DNA of 40,035 nucleotides from Fimbriimonadia bacterium (GCA_029824475.1 JALGYA010000001.1:1-40035); one strand, 5' to 3'; counted from the first letter of the stretch, positions 17,358-26,741 are shown. Program-made: numbers and translations. The notes: generated from the sequence alone by a model not told the origin.

Positions 17358-17741
17358 TTAGCGCTGAGCGTGGGCGTGGGAGGAGTGGTCTTCGGCCAAG
17401 TAGGCTGGCACCTGGATGAACGCGGATGTGATCGCCAGCACGGCCAAAGCCACTGCAGCCCACTTCTTCCAAGGCTCGACCTTCTTCACGCAGCAGCCAC
17501 AGCTGGCTGCCCGAGGCTTGAAGGCACCGAACACCGTCAAGCCAGCCATCAAGAGCGAGAAGCCGATCAGGTGAAGCCGCCAGGGCTCCAGGGCGTTGAG
17601 CCAGCCGAAGGTGGATGAGACGCCGCCGAGGCTGAGCATCGCGGGCAGGCCACAACACGGCAGGTGGGCCAGCAATGCTGCCCCAACAGACGTGATGCCC
17701 GTCCAACGTGATTTCAGCCGAGTTTCCGCCTTCACATGCAC
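17358..17741 (-). CDS. MerT/MerC-like small membrane protein (heavy-metal transport)
   Basis: A 127-residue protein with three to four hydrophobic segments. The first contains LLAHLPCCGLPAMLSLGG, a paired-Cys-Pro motif like that of mercuric transport proteins MerT/MerC. A second cysteine cluster, ASCGCCVKKVEPW, lies in the loop after the second segment. The C-terminus is His-rich (DHSSHAHAQ). Cys pairs inside and between membrane segments fit relay of a soft metal. No merR, merA or merP is near, so the metal could equally be copper. It lies 59 bp after msrB on the same strand. An inverted repeat GCGAG/CTCGC lies in that gap. Confidence 0.65.
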   Translation of the reverse strand: MHVKAETRLKSRWTGITSVGAALLAHLPCCGLPAMLSLGGVSSTFGWLNALEPWRLHLIGFSLLMAGLTVFGAFKPRAASCGCCVKKVEPWKKWAAVALAVLAITSAFIQVPAYLAEDHSSHAHAQR

Positions 17742-17800
17742 ATTAATTGCATTAACGAGCGAGGGCTCGCCCGCTTATTGCAGTCAAGTTGCAAAAAGGC

Positions 17801-18388
17801 CTACTTGTCCTCGTCTTCTGCAGGCTGGAACTCGAGCGCTTGTGAGTTGATGCAGAACCGGAGGCCGGACTTGTCTCTCGGGCCGTCGGTGAAGACGTGG
17901 CCGAGGTGTCCGTCACACCGGGTGGCGAGCACTTCCATGCGGACCATGCCGTGGCTGGTGTCTGCGCGCAGCCAGATCGAATCCATGTCGTACGGCTGGA
18001 AGAATGCGGGCCAGCCTGAGCCGGAGTCAAACTTGGCGTCCGACTTGAAGACGGGCTGCTTTGTGCCCGCGACGACGAAGACGCCGTCGCCCTTGGTGTC
18101 CTGGAACGGGCTGCAGAACGGCGGCTCTGTGCCCTGCTTTCGCAGGATCCTGTACTGCTCCGCAGTCAGGAGATCCCTCCATTCGGAGTCGGTCTTTTCG
18201 ATCCGATCATCCTTGTTTGGGTTTTCAGCAAGAAAGCCCTTGTATGGCCCTTCCGCAAAGCGTCCGTCCTCGATTTTCCAACCCAAAATGCCGTTCTCCT
18301 TTGCGCTCTGACGCTGCGCGGCATAGACTCCCAAGCCGCCTGCCGACAGAGCGATGGCTGCCACTGCAAGACTTGTCGCAGTTGTCAT
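17801..18388 (-). CDS. msrB: Membrane-anchored peptide-methionine (R)-S-oxide reductase
   Basis: A 195-residue protein: an N-terminal anchor or signal (TSLAVAAIALSAGGLGVYAA), a linker, then the MsrB domain (about residues 65-190). Motifs are SGSGWPAFFQPYD, VRMEVLATRCDGHLGHVF, DGPRDKSGLRFCINSQAL. The catalytic Cys is in RFCINS (usually RYCINS). The two CxxC zinc sites of many MsrBs are not seen, so it is the zinc-free type. It repairs oxidised methionine in exported proteins. It may be co-transcribed with the metal-transporter-like gene, which would fit a metal or oxidative stress pair; that is inference. Confidence 0.92.
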   Translation of the reverse strand: MTTATSLAVAAIALSAGGLGVYAAQRQSAKENGILGWKIEDGRFAEGPYKGFLAENPNKDDRIEKTDSEWRDLLTAEQYRILRKQGTEPPFCSPFQDTKGDGVFVVAGTKQPVFKSDAKFDSGSGWPAFFQPYDMDSIWLRADTSHGMVRMEVLATRCDGHLGHVFTDGPRDKSGLRFCINSQALEFQPAEDEDK

Positions 18389-18494
18389 GGCTCTATTCTA
18401 CGGCTGAAACTGCAGAGTTGTTGTTCGGCAGTAGGGCTGCAAGTCCGTCATAATCAGTCTTGAGCGATGGCGGAGAGCGCTGAGGCAAGCGAAC

Positions 18495-20435
18495 ATGAAC
18501 CGACCATCACGCAGCCTCATCCGTTCGACTCTTGAGGCTGAGAGCCTGGAGAAGTCGCTCCGGCGTCTGTTTGTTGACCTGCTTGGCTGGAGCGAGCCCT
18601 CTGCATCTGACTCCTATGATGGGCTCACGGCGATCGCAAAGGTCGGCAATCTGACGCTGTTGTTGAGCGATCAGGAGCCGGCGGATCAGCTGAGCGGACC
18701 CCGCGTGATGGCCTTGGAAATGCGTGACTCTCACTCGTTTGACCTCCTCTTTCTCGATGCTGGTCCGTGGCAGAGAATCTCGGTGGACCGAGACAACCCA
18801 GGGTCGGACACCCTTGAAAGGCTGGCTGGCTTGGCGGTGCCGAGCATTGCAGCGGAATCCGGGGCTGAGAAGCTTGTAATTCAGGCCCTTCGAGACACAT
18901 TTTGCCCCTCAGGAGCGGCAGAGGACTTCCTGGCGGAATACGAGAGAGTTTTTCTTAGGCACGTAGATTCAGTACGTGTGATCACGACCACAACGGGCCG
19001 TCGTGAGAAGCCGATGGAGCCGCCGGAGATGAGGACGCTGTTTCTTCAGCGGTTCCTCAATCGAGTTCTTCTCATCAGGCTGCTGGAGGACAAGGGCTGG
19101 TTCAGATTTGGTGGGCGGCAGGACTATCTCAAAGCCCTTTACGACGACTGGCAGGAGCGGCCCGGCCCGTACGCGTTCTATCAGCGACTGGCACTGGTCT
19201 TTTTCAATGCACTGAGTCAGCCCTCAGCCGAAGCCCGGGGGCTGCTGAGGTCGCAGGTTGGGCAGGTGCCATACCTGGGCAGAGGCCTGTTTGCTCCCGA
19301 TCAGTTTGAGTCGGAGTTTTCAACGCACCAAGGCCTCGGGGTTATTCCGGACGAGCTTTTCGAGGACCTGCTCGGGCCGAGTGGGCTGCTGAACGTGACT
19401 CAATTCTCTGCAATGGAGGGCGTTCCCGAAGTCGTGAATACAGCCGTCTCTCCGGAGGTTCTCAGCCTCATGCGCGGCCGGCTGGTTGAAAGCGCTGGAG
19501 ACGAGCCCGACTCTATCGAGCTTCAGATTCGGTGCCGACAGGCGATTGCCGACAAGCTCGGAGTGGATGTGGGTGACTTGGCTGCTCCCGGCGACAAGGC
19601 TGACAAGATTCTGGCTGGGCTGTCTGGCGTTCATATTTTTGACTCTCCTTGTGGGACCGGCTCGTACCTTGCGGCCATGCTGCTTGAGCTGGTGGGGCTG
19701 AATATGAGGTGTTCTGCGCTCTCAGAATCTGGCCCGGAGCCGCGCTCCATCGTTTCGAGAAGGCTGCTCGAGAACTCGATCAGGGGACTAGATGACGACG
19801 AGTTTCTCGTTCAAGTCGCGCGGTTCCGGCTGGCGCTGACTGTGCTGGGGCAAGATGACGACCCAGCACCGCGGCCGCTGCCAGACATCTCGCAGATCGT
19901 GCTGATTGGAGACACGATCGACAGGTCGAGCCTTCGCGAGTCAGGGGAGAGGGCGATGAGCGAGGGGCCACAGACTGAATTCAAGGCGTCCTTCGAGTGG
20001 AGCCAACATCAGAAGGCTCGCAGCGGAGATTTGAGACACGCCAGCCTCAAGACTATCGCAGCGTTCCTAAATAGTGAGGGCGGCACGCTTTGGATTGGGG
20101 TTGATGACGCCGGGCGAGCGGTTGGGCTGGAAGATGACCTGGCCCTGATCGAGGATGAGCAGAAGCTCGACACATTTGAGAACCGGCTGCGTGAGTTCCT
20201 AAAGAACCACCTCGACCCGATGCCGCTGAACAGCGTGAAAGTCACCTTCCCTGAGCTTGACGGCGTGCTTGTGTGCAGCGTGGAGGTGGACCCGCGTGAT
20301 GGGGTCACCTACCTTGTCCGGAAAGACCCCCAGTCTGGGCAGGTGATGGAGGAGATCTACGTTCGTGACGGGATGCGGACGATCAGCTTGAAGGGCCGGT
20401 CGAGGGACCAGTTTATTCTGGGTCGACGCCCTTAG
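18495..20435 (+). CDS. Truncated N6-adenine methyltransferase fold fused to Schlafen-type AlbA_2 domain
   Basis: A 646-residue protein. Residues about 150-300 resemble the helical part of type IIG/Eco57I-like methyltransferases (MRTLFLQRFLNRVLLIRLLE, then DKGWFRF). SAM motif I is DSPCGTGSYLAAMLLE (from residue 383), followed by SIRGLDDDEFLVQVARFRLA, the usual next strand and helix. The chain then reaches ISQIVLIGDTI, where the catalytic NPPY motif should come within a short distance. Instead it becomes an AlbA_2 domain from about residue 493: TEFKASFEW, TIAAFLNSEGGTLWIGVDD, RAVGLEDD and the end EIYVRDGMRTI. No NPPY is present anywhere, and no PD-(D/E)xK nuclease motif is visible at the N-terminus. 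It stands alone between divergent msrB and a convergent envelope operon. Function unknown; defence or regulation is likely from the domains. Confidence 0.8.
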   Translation: MNRPSRSLIRSTLEAESLEKSLRRLFVDLLGWSEPSASDSYDGLTAIAKVGNLTLLLSDQEPADQLSGPRVMALEMRDSHSFDLLFLDAGPWQRISVDRDNPGSDTLERLAGLAVPSIAAESGAEKLVIQALRDTFCPSGAAEDFLAEYERVFLRHVDSVRVITTTTGRREKPMEPPEMRTLFLQRFLNRVLLIRLLEDKGWFRFGGRQDYLKALYDDWQERPGPYAFYQRLALVFFNALSQPSAEARGLLRSQVGQVPYLGRGLFAPDQFESEFSTHQGLGVIPDELFEDLLGPSGLLNVTQFSAMEGVPEVVNTAVSPEVLSLMRGRLVESAGDEPDSIELQIRCRQAIADKLGVDVGDLAAPGDKADKILAGLSGVHIFDSPCGTGSYLAAMLLELVGLNMRCSALSESGPEPRSIVSRRLLENSIRGLDDDEFLVQVARFRLALTVLGQDDDPAPRPLPDISQIVLIGDTIDRSSLRESGERAMSEGPQTEFKASFEWSQHQKARSGDLRHASLKTIAAFLNSEGGTLWIGVDDAGRAVGLEDDLALIEDEQKLDTFENRLREFLKNHLDPMPLNSVKVTFPELDGVLVCSVEVDPRDGVTYLVRKDPQSGQVMEEIYVRDGMRTISLKGRSRDQFILGRRP

Positions 20436-21811
20436 CCGATGGGGCCGGAGAGGCCGCCGCCGATTCCGCCGCCACCGCCAGATGCCTTCTCTTCGTCGTC
20501 GATCGGGGAGACGCCTCTGATCGACTTGGCGGACATCTTCTCGACATCTTTCTTGGTGGAGATGCCAAATTCGATGGCCTGGTAGTCATCGCCTGTCGAG
20601 CCCTTGAGCCGTGCGTCGCGATTGCCTTCGCGGCTGGTGAGCGTCAGCCAGTCCTTTTCACCATCGAAGTCTGCGCGGTGCGCCCAGATCATGCGCCAGC
20701 GTCCTTCTGGGAGCTCCTGCCTGGCTTGGGGGCTGCCCGTGATGATCGCCTTTCGGCTGCCCTTGTCGTACCAGTACTCGATCTTCTCTGAGAGGACTGT
20801 GACGGGATAGTCGCGCAGATTTTCTGTGTCTCGAACTTGGTCGTCTAGAGATCGTTCCGGGTCGTCTTTTGGAGGCAGGGGACGGTTGGCTTTCAGTTCG
20901 TCAGGCACGTAAGGCGTGAGCGGGGGGATCTCAACTTCTTCGAGCTTCTGCTCTTCCTCAGCCTTGATGAGGAGGTTTACGCCGTTTTCAAGCACGACGC
21001 GCTTCTCTTTGCGGTAGATGGTCGCTTTCGGGCACGACAGATTCGACTCTTCCCCGAAGAACTTGACGTCACCTTCGGCCACGAGAACGTCCGTGTCCCG
21101 GTTGTGGGTGATCTTCTTGGCGCGGATGATGACTTCCCCATCGGTCGCCCGTGCAGCGGTGTAGACCCAGATGTCGCCGTCTGCATCCATCTGCTCGGCA
21201 TCGAATTCCCACTGGGCCTGCTCATCCTGTTCCTGCAGAGACGCCTTGCCTTTCCAGTTGATCGGTCCGGCGGAAATCGTCTCCGCCTTGGGACTCATGA
21301 TGAGATTCTCCGCATCGACCTCTCCGCCTCCTAAGATCCCGGTGAATCGGCCTGGCGCTTCGAGCAGATCCTCATTCCGCAAGAACGTGAATTCGGGAGT
21401 TCGGATGTCCATATCCTCGTCCTGGTAGATCCTCGCCCCCGCATCAACGGTGAGCGTGTGGCGATAGTTGTGGTAGTTGGCTCTGGCGGCTTCGAAATGG
21501 TAAGGGTCGCCCTTTTCGGGATAGAAGACGCCTTCGGTGACCTGAGTGAGTGTCGCGCGGCTGCGATCCTTGGTCACGGCCATCACGGCCGCATGCGCCT
21601 CGATGGTCATGCGGCCCTTGCGATACGACTTGAAGTCCGCATCGTTCATCCGGATCCCTGGGGATTCAGGTTCGGATTTGTCGATCCGATACGCGGCCAT
21701 CGCGTCGACATCGACGACCATGCTGACGGCGTACCAGGCAGCGGCGATGGAGGCCGCTGAGAGCGCCCACCAAGCCAGCCTTGATCCTTTGCCGTTAACT
21801 GATCGTGACAT
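20432..21811 (-). CDS. LptC/OstA-like envelope protein
   Basis: A 459-residue protein with one N-terminal membrane anchor (LAWWALSAASIAAAWYAVSM) and a long periplasmic beta-rich part. Repeating strands such as ATLTQVTEGVFYPEKG, YHFEAARANYHNYRHTLTV and VLVAEGDVKFFGE are of the LptC and OstA/LptA type, which carry lipopolysaccharide from inner to outer membrane. It is longer than E. coli LptC (191 aa) and may combine LptC and LptA roles. It ends in an odd Gly-rich tail (GGGGGIGGGLSGPIG). It is the last gene of the eight-gene envelope operon: its start overlaps the preceding lipoprotein gene by 17 bp, and its stop overlaps the convergent methyltransferase-AlbA_2 gene by TTAG. Confidence 0.75.
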   Translation of the reverse strand: MSRSVNGKGSRLAWWALSAASIAAAWYAVSMVVDVDAMAAYRIDKSEPESPGIRMNDADFKSYRKGRMTIEAHAAVMAVTKDRSRATLTQVTEGVFYPEKGDPYHFEAARANYHNYRHTLTVDAGARIYQDEDMDIRTPEFTFLRNEDLLEAPGRFTGILGGGEVDAENLIMSPKAETISAGPINWKGKASLQEQDEQAQWEFDAEQMDADGDIWVYTAARATDGEVIIRAKKITHNRDTDVLVAEGDVKFFGEESNLSCPKATIYRKEKRVVLENGVNLLIKAEEEQKLEEVEIPPLTPYVPDELKANRPLPPKDDPERSLDDQVRDTENLRDYPVTVLSEKIEYWYDKGSRKAIITGSPQARQELPEGRWRMIWAHRADFDGEKDWLTLTSREGNRDARLKGSTGDDYQAIEFGISTKKDVEKMSAKSIRGVSPIDDEEKASGGGGGIGGGLSGPIG

Positions 21812-22667
21812 TCTGCGTCACCTTCTCATTGACAGACGTGACGGTGACCCCTGCCGTTCCTGACAGGCCGCCGTTCTCTGCTTCCAGAGTATAGGTGCCA
21901 ACGGGCGCCCAAATGTAGAATTTGCCAGCACCATCTGCAGTTGCTGTGCGGATGATGTTGGCTCCGGACTTCAATTCGACGGTCGCACCGGCAGCCTCGC
22001 CGACGGGGAGCACCGTGCCTTCGATGTTGAATGGCGGTGGTGGGGGATCGTCAGATCCTTCCGGAGTCATCGCGACATCACCGACTTCGACGAGGCCAGC
22101 ACTCGCTCCGGAGGGTGGGCTGAAGAACTTCGTGAAGTAGCCGGTCCTGGCGATGCTTCCCTGGAGCCCGAGGAAGACCGCGAGGGCATCGGGTGAGTAG
22201 GCGACTCCGTCCAGGGAGAACGTGCCATCTGCAGCCGTGACCGTTTCGACTCCGGCCATTTTGACTAGGCCGCCCGCAATTGGGGAGGAGTCTGCCGTGC
22301 TGACAGCTCGACCCTGCACGCTGACGGTCTCCGGGCCGATGTAGATGTCGCCGAGGTCTGCGTTCGCGGTTTTGGGTTCGAAATTGAACGTTCTGACGAT
22401 GGGCGTGGTTGTGCCTGGTTCGGTCCAGGTGATCGTGATGGACGCGACGCCGGAGGACGTATCGAGCTGGAACGACCCGTCTACAGTGCTGGATAGAGTG
22501 GAAGCTTCGCCCGATCTGATCGTTGCCGCTGGCTCTACGCCTGCTCCTGTCTCGACCCAGAGGACTCGGCCGAAGAGGCTGACGGGAGCACCTGCTCCTC
22601 CTCCTCCTCCGCCGCCACAGCCAGCGATGATCGCTATGATGAGCAGGAGCGGGAGAAGACGGCTCAT
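21795..22667 (-). CDS. Lipoprotein with carboxypeptidase-regulatory-like beta domains
   Basis: A 290-residue protein starting MSRLLPLLLIIAIIAGC with lipobox IAGC, followed by eight or so Gly residues. Three beta-sandwich modules follow, each with the pattern of a CarboxypepD_reg or Ig-like repeat: SLFGRVLWVETGAGVEPA, VQGRAVSTADSSPIAGG with AADGTFSLDGV, and NIEGTVLPVGEAAGATV. A Pro-rich linker (PEGSDDPPPPPF) precedes the last. Such modules are structural and often bind other surface proteins. It overlaps the 921-aa gene by ATGA and the LptC-like gene by 17 bp. Confidence 0.8.
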   Translation of the reverse strand: MSRLLPLLLIIAIIAGCGGGGGGGAGAPVSLFGRVLWVETGAGVEPAATIRSGEASTLSSTVDGSFQLDTSSGVASITITWTEPGTTTPIVRTFNFEPKTANADLGDIYIGPETVSVQGRAVSTADSSPIAGGLVKMAGVETVTAADGTFSLDGVAYSPDALAVFLGLQGSIARTGYFTKFFSPPSGASAGLVEVGDVAMTPEGSDDPPPPPFNIEGTVLPVGEAAGATVELKSGANIIRTATADGAGKFYIWAPVGTYTLEAENGGLSGTAGVTVTSVNEKVTQNVTIS

Positions 22668-25429
22668 CGGCGGCCTCCTTCGACTCTAAGCGTCTCCGTG
22701 GTGCTTCTGGCTTTGAAGCTCCAGATTCTTGATCCACGGACTCTGGATCGGCGGCCTCTGTGGGTGATGTTGAGGCTGGCGCGTCCGTCGATCGGTTCGA
22801 CTTGGATCGTATACGTCTTGCCTGGCGTGAGGCCGGTGAGCTCGACGTCGTATCGGCTTCTGCTCCGGCGCATTGAGCGGATGTCGCGGTACATCCTGCC
22901 CGCTCCGAGCAGGCTGGCTTGGAGACCGCCGAGGCTTGGGGGGAGGCCGGAGTCGTGCTTGAGGTCGAAGCCGTCGGTGGCATCGCTTGACCTTCCGATT
23001 AGCACTTGGCTTGTGTTGCCGTGCTCATCCTGTAGCCTGATCCGTGACTCCCAGCTTGAGGTGCGGTCGATTCCGCCTCCCCAGCCGAAGCCCCTCGCGA
23101 GAGGCGTGAACGGCATAGAAGGCGTCAGCGGCTGATCGGGGAAGAAGATCAGGACCGCGCCTTCAGCGCGAACAGATCGGACGAAGAGCGCTCCACCTGC
23201 TGGGAACTCAGTCGCTTCGACGAACGTGCCTTCGTCAGGATTTCCTGCTTCCGGAGACCACTCAAACAGCTTGGTGCCGATGATCGTGCCGAGGCCCTCA
23301 TCGAATGTTGAGAGGGATTCAGCTGCCGTCGTCACCCAGATACGACTGAAGGGTGTCGCCCCTTCAAAAGGCGATGAGACTGCATTCCAGCCGGGCCGGA
23401 GATGGACCGCGATCGGCTCAGGGCCGGGCGCCCAGCCTCGGACTGTGGGGGCAGCGAATAGAGAGGGAGGGCGAATGAATGTGCCCGAGCCTCTCATCAT
23501 GCTCCCGAAGTCTGGAAAGAGCTCATATCTACCAAGGGTGGCGTTATAGGACGCCGCCAAGGTGTCGTTGACCGGCAGGCCCAGAACCTGGTCGACCCCG
23601 GTTCGGAACGGCTGCAGCGGCATGCCAACCAGGTCCATGCCTTCAGCGGGATCGAGCAGATACTCTGCATCAAGAGATGGATGCTTGAGATCGAGGGCAA
23701 TCGATCCGAATCCCTTGCTCACCTTTCGGACCAGCACTTCAGTGACGCTTCCGCCATCGACATGGAAGACGGTGACTGTCAGGGGCTGTGCGCGGTTGAA
23801 GTTCTCATCCTCGACGAGAAAGCCGAATGCATCGTTGACTGCGCTGGCGGAATGGTCAGAACCGATCCACTCCACCTTGACCGTGTAGTGGGCGGAGCCG
23901 GGATCGGGGAAACCTGTTAGGGTGCCGAAGAAGTTGTTCGGGTCATTGGGATTGCCTTGGCCTGTGGCAAATGCGCCAGCGGGCAGAGCCGCACGAGCGA
24001 CCTGGCCATCAAACGGCATATCTACCGTAGCCCTGTAGATTTGGTCCGCGAACAGATTGGAGCTGAAGTTCGGAACAGCGGAACCAAAGCCTCCGGACAT
24101 CGGGATGACGTCCTCCTGGGTGGTGGTGAAGAACCGGACGTCGTCGGGTCGCCAGAAGATCGGATAGACGGTGCCGGAGGAGAGCGTTTCATTGCCAGCC
24201 TGATCGCTGCGCCACGCATTGACCACTAGGCCGAAGACGCCAAAGTCGTCGGAGCCTGGAGTCGGCAGGATCGGGAATGGCTGAAGCAGCACGTGCTGGC
24301 CGGCCTGCTCGGTTGTGTCGAAGATCGGCTGGCGTTCTGACCAGTCAGCGAAGGACCTGCCTTCGATGGTGCTATTCGCTCCGCCCCCGACCGTGTCGAG
24401 CGCCTGCTGGGCGAGAGTCTCCAGGGCAGAGATGTCCTGGTACGCGCCGGGGCTCTGATAGAACTGGCCGTTCATCTGGGAGATGAACGCCGGGTGTTCT
24501 GCGTGGATTTTGCCGAAAGCTGAGCCTGCCATCTGGTAGCGGAGCAGGAAGATGCCGCCCGTGTTGCCGCCAGGAGGAAGCTGGGTGGCGAGCAGGTTTG
24601 GCGCGATGAACGGATTGGCGCCGAGGCCCGGCTGGCTGTACCAGTCGTAGAACGGCATGACGTCATAGAGCGACTCGAGAACGGCCTCTATTTCGCCCGC
24701 AGATGGGTCCCCTGGTATTGCGTTTGGAGTCCGCGCGATCGCCATTGTGGCGGAGCGAACCATGCCTTCATTCCAGGCATCGGTGGGGTACTGCGCGTCG
24801 ACCATGTAGGCGAGCAGGAGAGTGTGGATGAAAGCGATGGACGCTGAGGTCTCGCTCGTGTAGATGGGGAATCTGATTTCGGGGCCGGAGGAGCCGTTGG
24901 CGACGTAGTATCCACCGGCTACAGCATAGCGGTCTTCGATGTCAGCGTCGAAGTTGAGGACGCGGACCGTGCTGGTCGTCTTCGGCTTGCCGAAGACTGC
25001 GTTGAGTGCCACCTTTGCGTCATCGAAAGTCTGCTCAAGGAGATCCTTGTAGTCGGATGGAAAAGACCGTTCGCCAGCGCTTTCAAAGGTGAGATGCAGC
25101 TCTGGATCTGGTTCGCGGCCGAAGATGACAGGCCGGAGAGAGCGTGTCTGGACGCTCGGCAGAGGAACGCCGAAGCGAGTGAGGACCACTCGCTGAGGAA
25201 GGAACAGCGGCTGCTTGTGACCGAGCAGATCTCTTTGAGCCGACCTCACGCCCGAAGAGAGCTGCGCCGTTCTCTGGGCAAAGGTGCGGACGGCAGCGTC
25301 GATCTGGGCATCGACGACTTCCTTGCGTGCGTTGGCGACCTCTACTCTCAGATCCGCGGCCTGCAGAGCTAACGCTGTGCAGGCCGCGAGGCAGGAGCAG
25401 AGGAACCTGATCGTTCCTCGCGTTGACAT
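22664..25429 (-). CDS. Large secreted protein with degenerate gluzincin-like motif
   Basis: A 921-residue protein with a signal peptide (FLCSCLAACTALALQA, then AD). The N-terminal third has FIHTLLLAYM (His202) followed by WNEGMVRSATM, which has the layout of a gluzincin metallopeptidase (HExxH then E in an EG helix), but the second half of HExxH is missing. The rest is beta-rich, with several parts resembling secreted adhesin or Ig-like modules, and ends in RRSRSRYDVELTGLTPGKTY, a fibronectin-III-like strand pattern. I do not recognise a family. It is translationally linked to the lipoprotein downstream (ATGA) and starts 7 bp after the stop of the preceding lipoprotein gene. Confidence 0.75.
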   Translation of the reverse strand: MSTRGTIRFLCSCLAACTALALQAADLRVEVANARKEVVDAQIDAAVRTFAQRTAQLSSGVRSAQRDLLGHKQPLFLPQRVVLTRFGVPLPSVQTRSLRPVIFGREPDPELHLTFESAGERSFPSDYKDLLEQTFDDAKVALNAVFGKPKTTSTVRVLNFDADIEDRYAVAGGYYVANGSSGPEIRFPIYTSETSASIAFIHTLLLAYMVDAQYPTDAWNEGMVRSATMAIARTPNAIPGDPSAGEIEAVLESLYDVMPFYDWYSQPGLGANPFIAPNLLATQLPPGGNTGGIFLLRYQMAGSAFGKIHAEHPAFISQMNGQFYQSPGAYQDISALETLAQQALDTVGGGANSTIEGRSFADWSERQPIFDTTEQAGQHVLLQPFPILPTPGSDDFGVFGLVVNAWRSDQAGNETLSSGTVYPIFWRPDDVRFFTTTQEDVIPMSGGFGSAVPNFSSNLFADQIYRATVDMPFDGQVARAALPAGAFATGQGNPNDPNNFFGTLTGFPDPGSAHYTVKVEWIGSDHSASAVNDAFGFLVEDENFNRAQPLTVTVFHVDGGSVTEVLVRKVSKGFGSIALDLKHPSLDAEYLLDPAEGMDLVGMPLQPFRTGVDQVLGLPVNDTLAASYNATLGRYELFPDFGSMMRGSGTFIRPPSLFAAPTVRGWAPGPEPIAVHLRPGWNAVSSPFEGATPFSRIWVTTAAESLSTFDEGLGTIIGTKLFEWSPEAGNPDEGTFVEATEFPAGGALFVRSVRAEGAVLIFFPDQPLTPSMPFTPLARGFGWGGGIDRTSSWESRIRLQDEHGNTSQVLIGRSSDATDGFDLKHDSGLPPSLGGLQASLLGAGRMYRDIRSMRRSRSRYDVELTGLTPGKTYTIQVEPIDGRASLNITHRGRRSRVRGSRIWSFKARSTTETLRVEGGRR

Positions 25430-25436
25430 GGCCTTA

Positions 25437-26741
25437 CTATCTTATGAAGGATCCGATCTCACTAAGAGTTCGGCTCGTGTCGTTATTTGCAAGCCCAAGC
25501 ACTATGTAGTAGTACTCTTTGTTGACCTGCAGCGACGGCCCATCATACACAAAGCTGAGGCCGGTCGTCACCTGATGGCTTGAGTTCCAGACCGAATCGA
25601 CCCCTGGTCCCGGGTAGCGGTCGAACAGGAACACGATGTAGTCCTCCGAATAGGAGCCTGCCGCCCACTGGAATTCGAGCGGATTGTAGAGGAAGGGGCG
25701 CAGGTCGAGGCGGTCCAGGACTTCGACTTCCACGATGTTGCTGAGGAGGCTCTCAGTGCGTTCGTAGTCATCCGGGAACCAGGCAGAGAGCGTAGTGACC
25801 GCGTATTCGTAGGAGCGCCTCGTCTGAACTCCGGAATCGAAGAACCAGGCCGAGAGCGGGTCATCCATGAAGTAGAGGCCGTTGAGGAGGCCGCCTACAA
25901 CGTCTGCTCGGTAGACACCCCAGCCGAGGTGGTCGTCAAAGCGCTGCTCATCCCATTCGAGTTCGACTTCTGCGAGGAGGTCGTCGCGGAGATTTCTTGT
26001 CTCGCCAACCTTCTTGGCCTTGCGGTCAGGTTCGTACATCTGCTTGAACCACTCGATGTCACGCTGGCCGCGTCCATCGACCGTGGGCGAGACCCAGGAG
26101 ATGGCCGTCAAGAAATTGGGGGGATCGAGTGTCGGAGTGCCTGCATCACCGAGGACAAGGTCGAGCCTGATTGAACTGTCAGCTGTGGGATTGACCCAGT
26201 CGCCGTCAGAGCGGTAACCCCAGGCCATGGCTGTGATCTCGTAGTCGATGCCGCCAACCAGGCGCTTGAATTCGTAGATGCCATCGGCGTTTGAGAATGT
26301 CCTGGCAGCGGAGCCTGCGCCGCTGTAGGCGAAGACGGGCATATTTTCGAGCAGAGCGCCGTCTCTGTTTCGAATCTCACCCCAAACCTCGCCAAGCTGG
26401 GTTTCTGGGGCTGCGACGATGAGAGCGCTTTTGGTCTCTTCACCAGCAAAGTTGTAGACCCAGGTTTCGCCTTCGTAGGTGGCGCCTGAATCGTCGAAGT
26501 ACTCCGCTGTGATTTTGACCTCACCGTTGGTGATGCCAAACAGCTGGAAGCCTCCGCTGGAGGTCGTGATTGTGGACTCGCCGTCTGCGCGGACGATCGC
26601 TCCTCGGAGCGGTCCACTGTCGAGGTCAACGACTTTGCCGGTAATTGAGGAGCTTGCTGAAAAGCCGGGATCTCCTCCACACCCGATGAGGGCTCCGGTT
26701 AGCGCGGCGACGATGACGGCTAAGAGTGTGAGCTTCTTCAT
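25437..26741 (-). CDS. Lipoprotein with carboxypeptidase-regulatory-like domains
   Basis: A 434-residue protein with signal and lipobox (MKKLTLLAVIVAALTG, then ALIGC). The N-terminal half has two CarboxypepD_reg-type modules: SITGKVVDLDSGPLRGAIV with SSGGFQLFGI, and GEVWGEIRNRDGALLENMP with NADGIYEFKRL. The C-terminal half, with RRSYEYAVTTLSAWF and YYYIVLGLANN, is fibronectin-III-like. It resembles the second lipoprotein of this operon in design. Probably faces the periplasm or surface and partners the beta-barrel encoded just upstream. An AAGGAA lies 6 bases before its ATG. Confidence 0.78.
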   Translation of the reverse strand: MKKLTLLAVIVAALTGALIGCGGDPGFSASSSITGKVVDLDSGPLRGAIVRADGESTITTSSGGFQLFGITNGEVKITAEYFDDSGATYEGETWVYNFAGEETKSALIVAAPETQLGEVWGEIRNRDGALLENMPVFAYSGAGSAARTFSNADGIYEFKRLVGGIDYEITAMAWGYRSDGDWVNPTADSSIRLDLVLGDAGTPTLDPPNFLTAISWVSPTVDGRGQRDIEWFKQMYEPDRKAKKVGETRNLRDDLLAEVELEWDEQRFDDHLGWGVYRADVVGGLLNGLYFMDDPLSAWFFDSGVQTRRSYEYAVTTLSAWFPDDYERTESLLSNIVEVEVLDRLDLRPFLYNPLEFQWAAGSYSEDYIVFLFDRYPGPGVDSVWNSSHQVTTGLSFVYDGPSLQVNKEYYYIVLGLANNDTSRTLSEIGSFIR

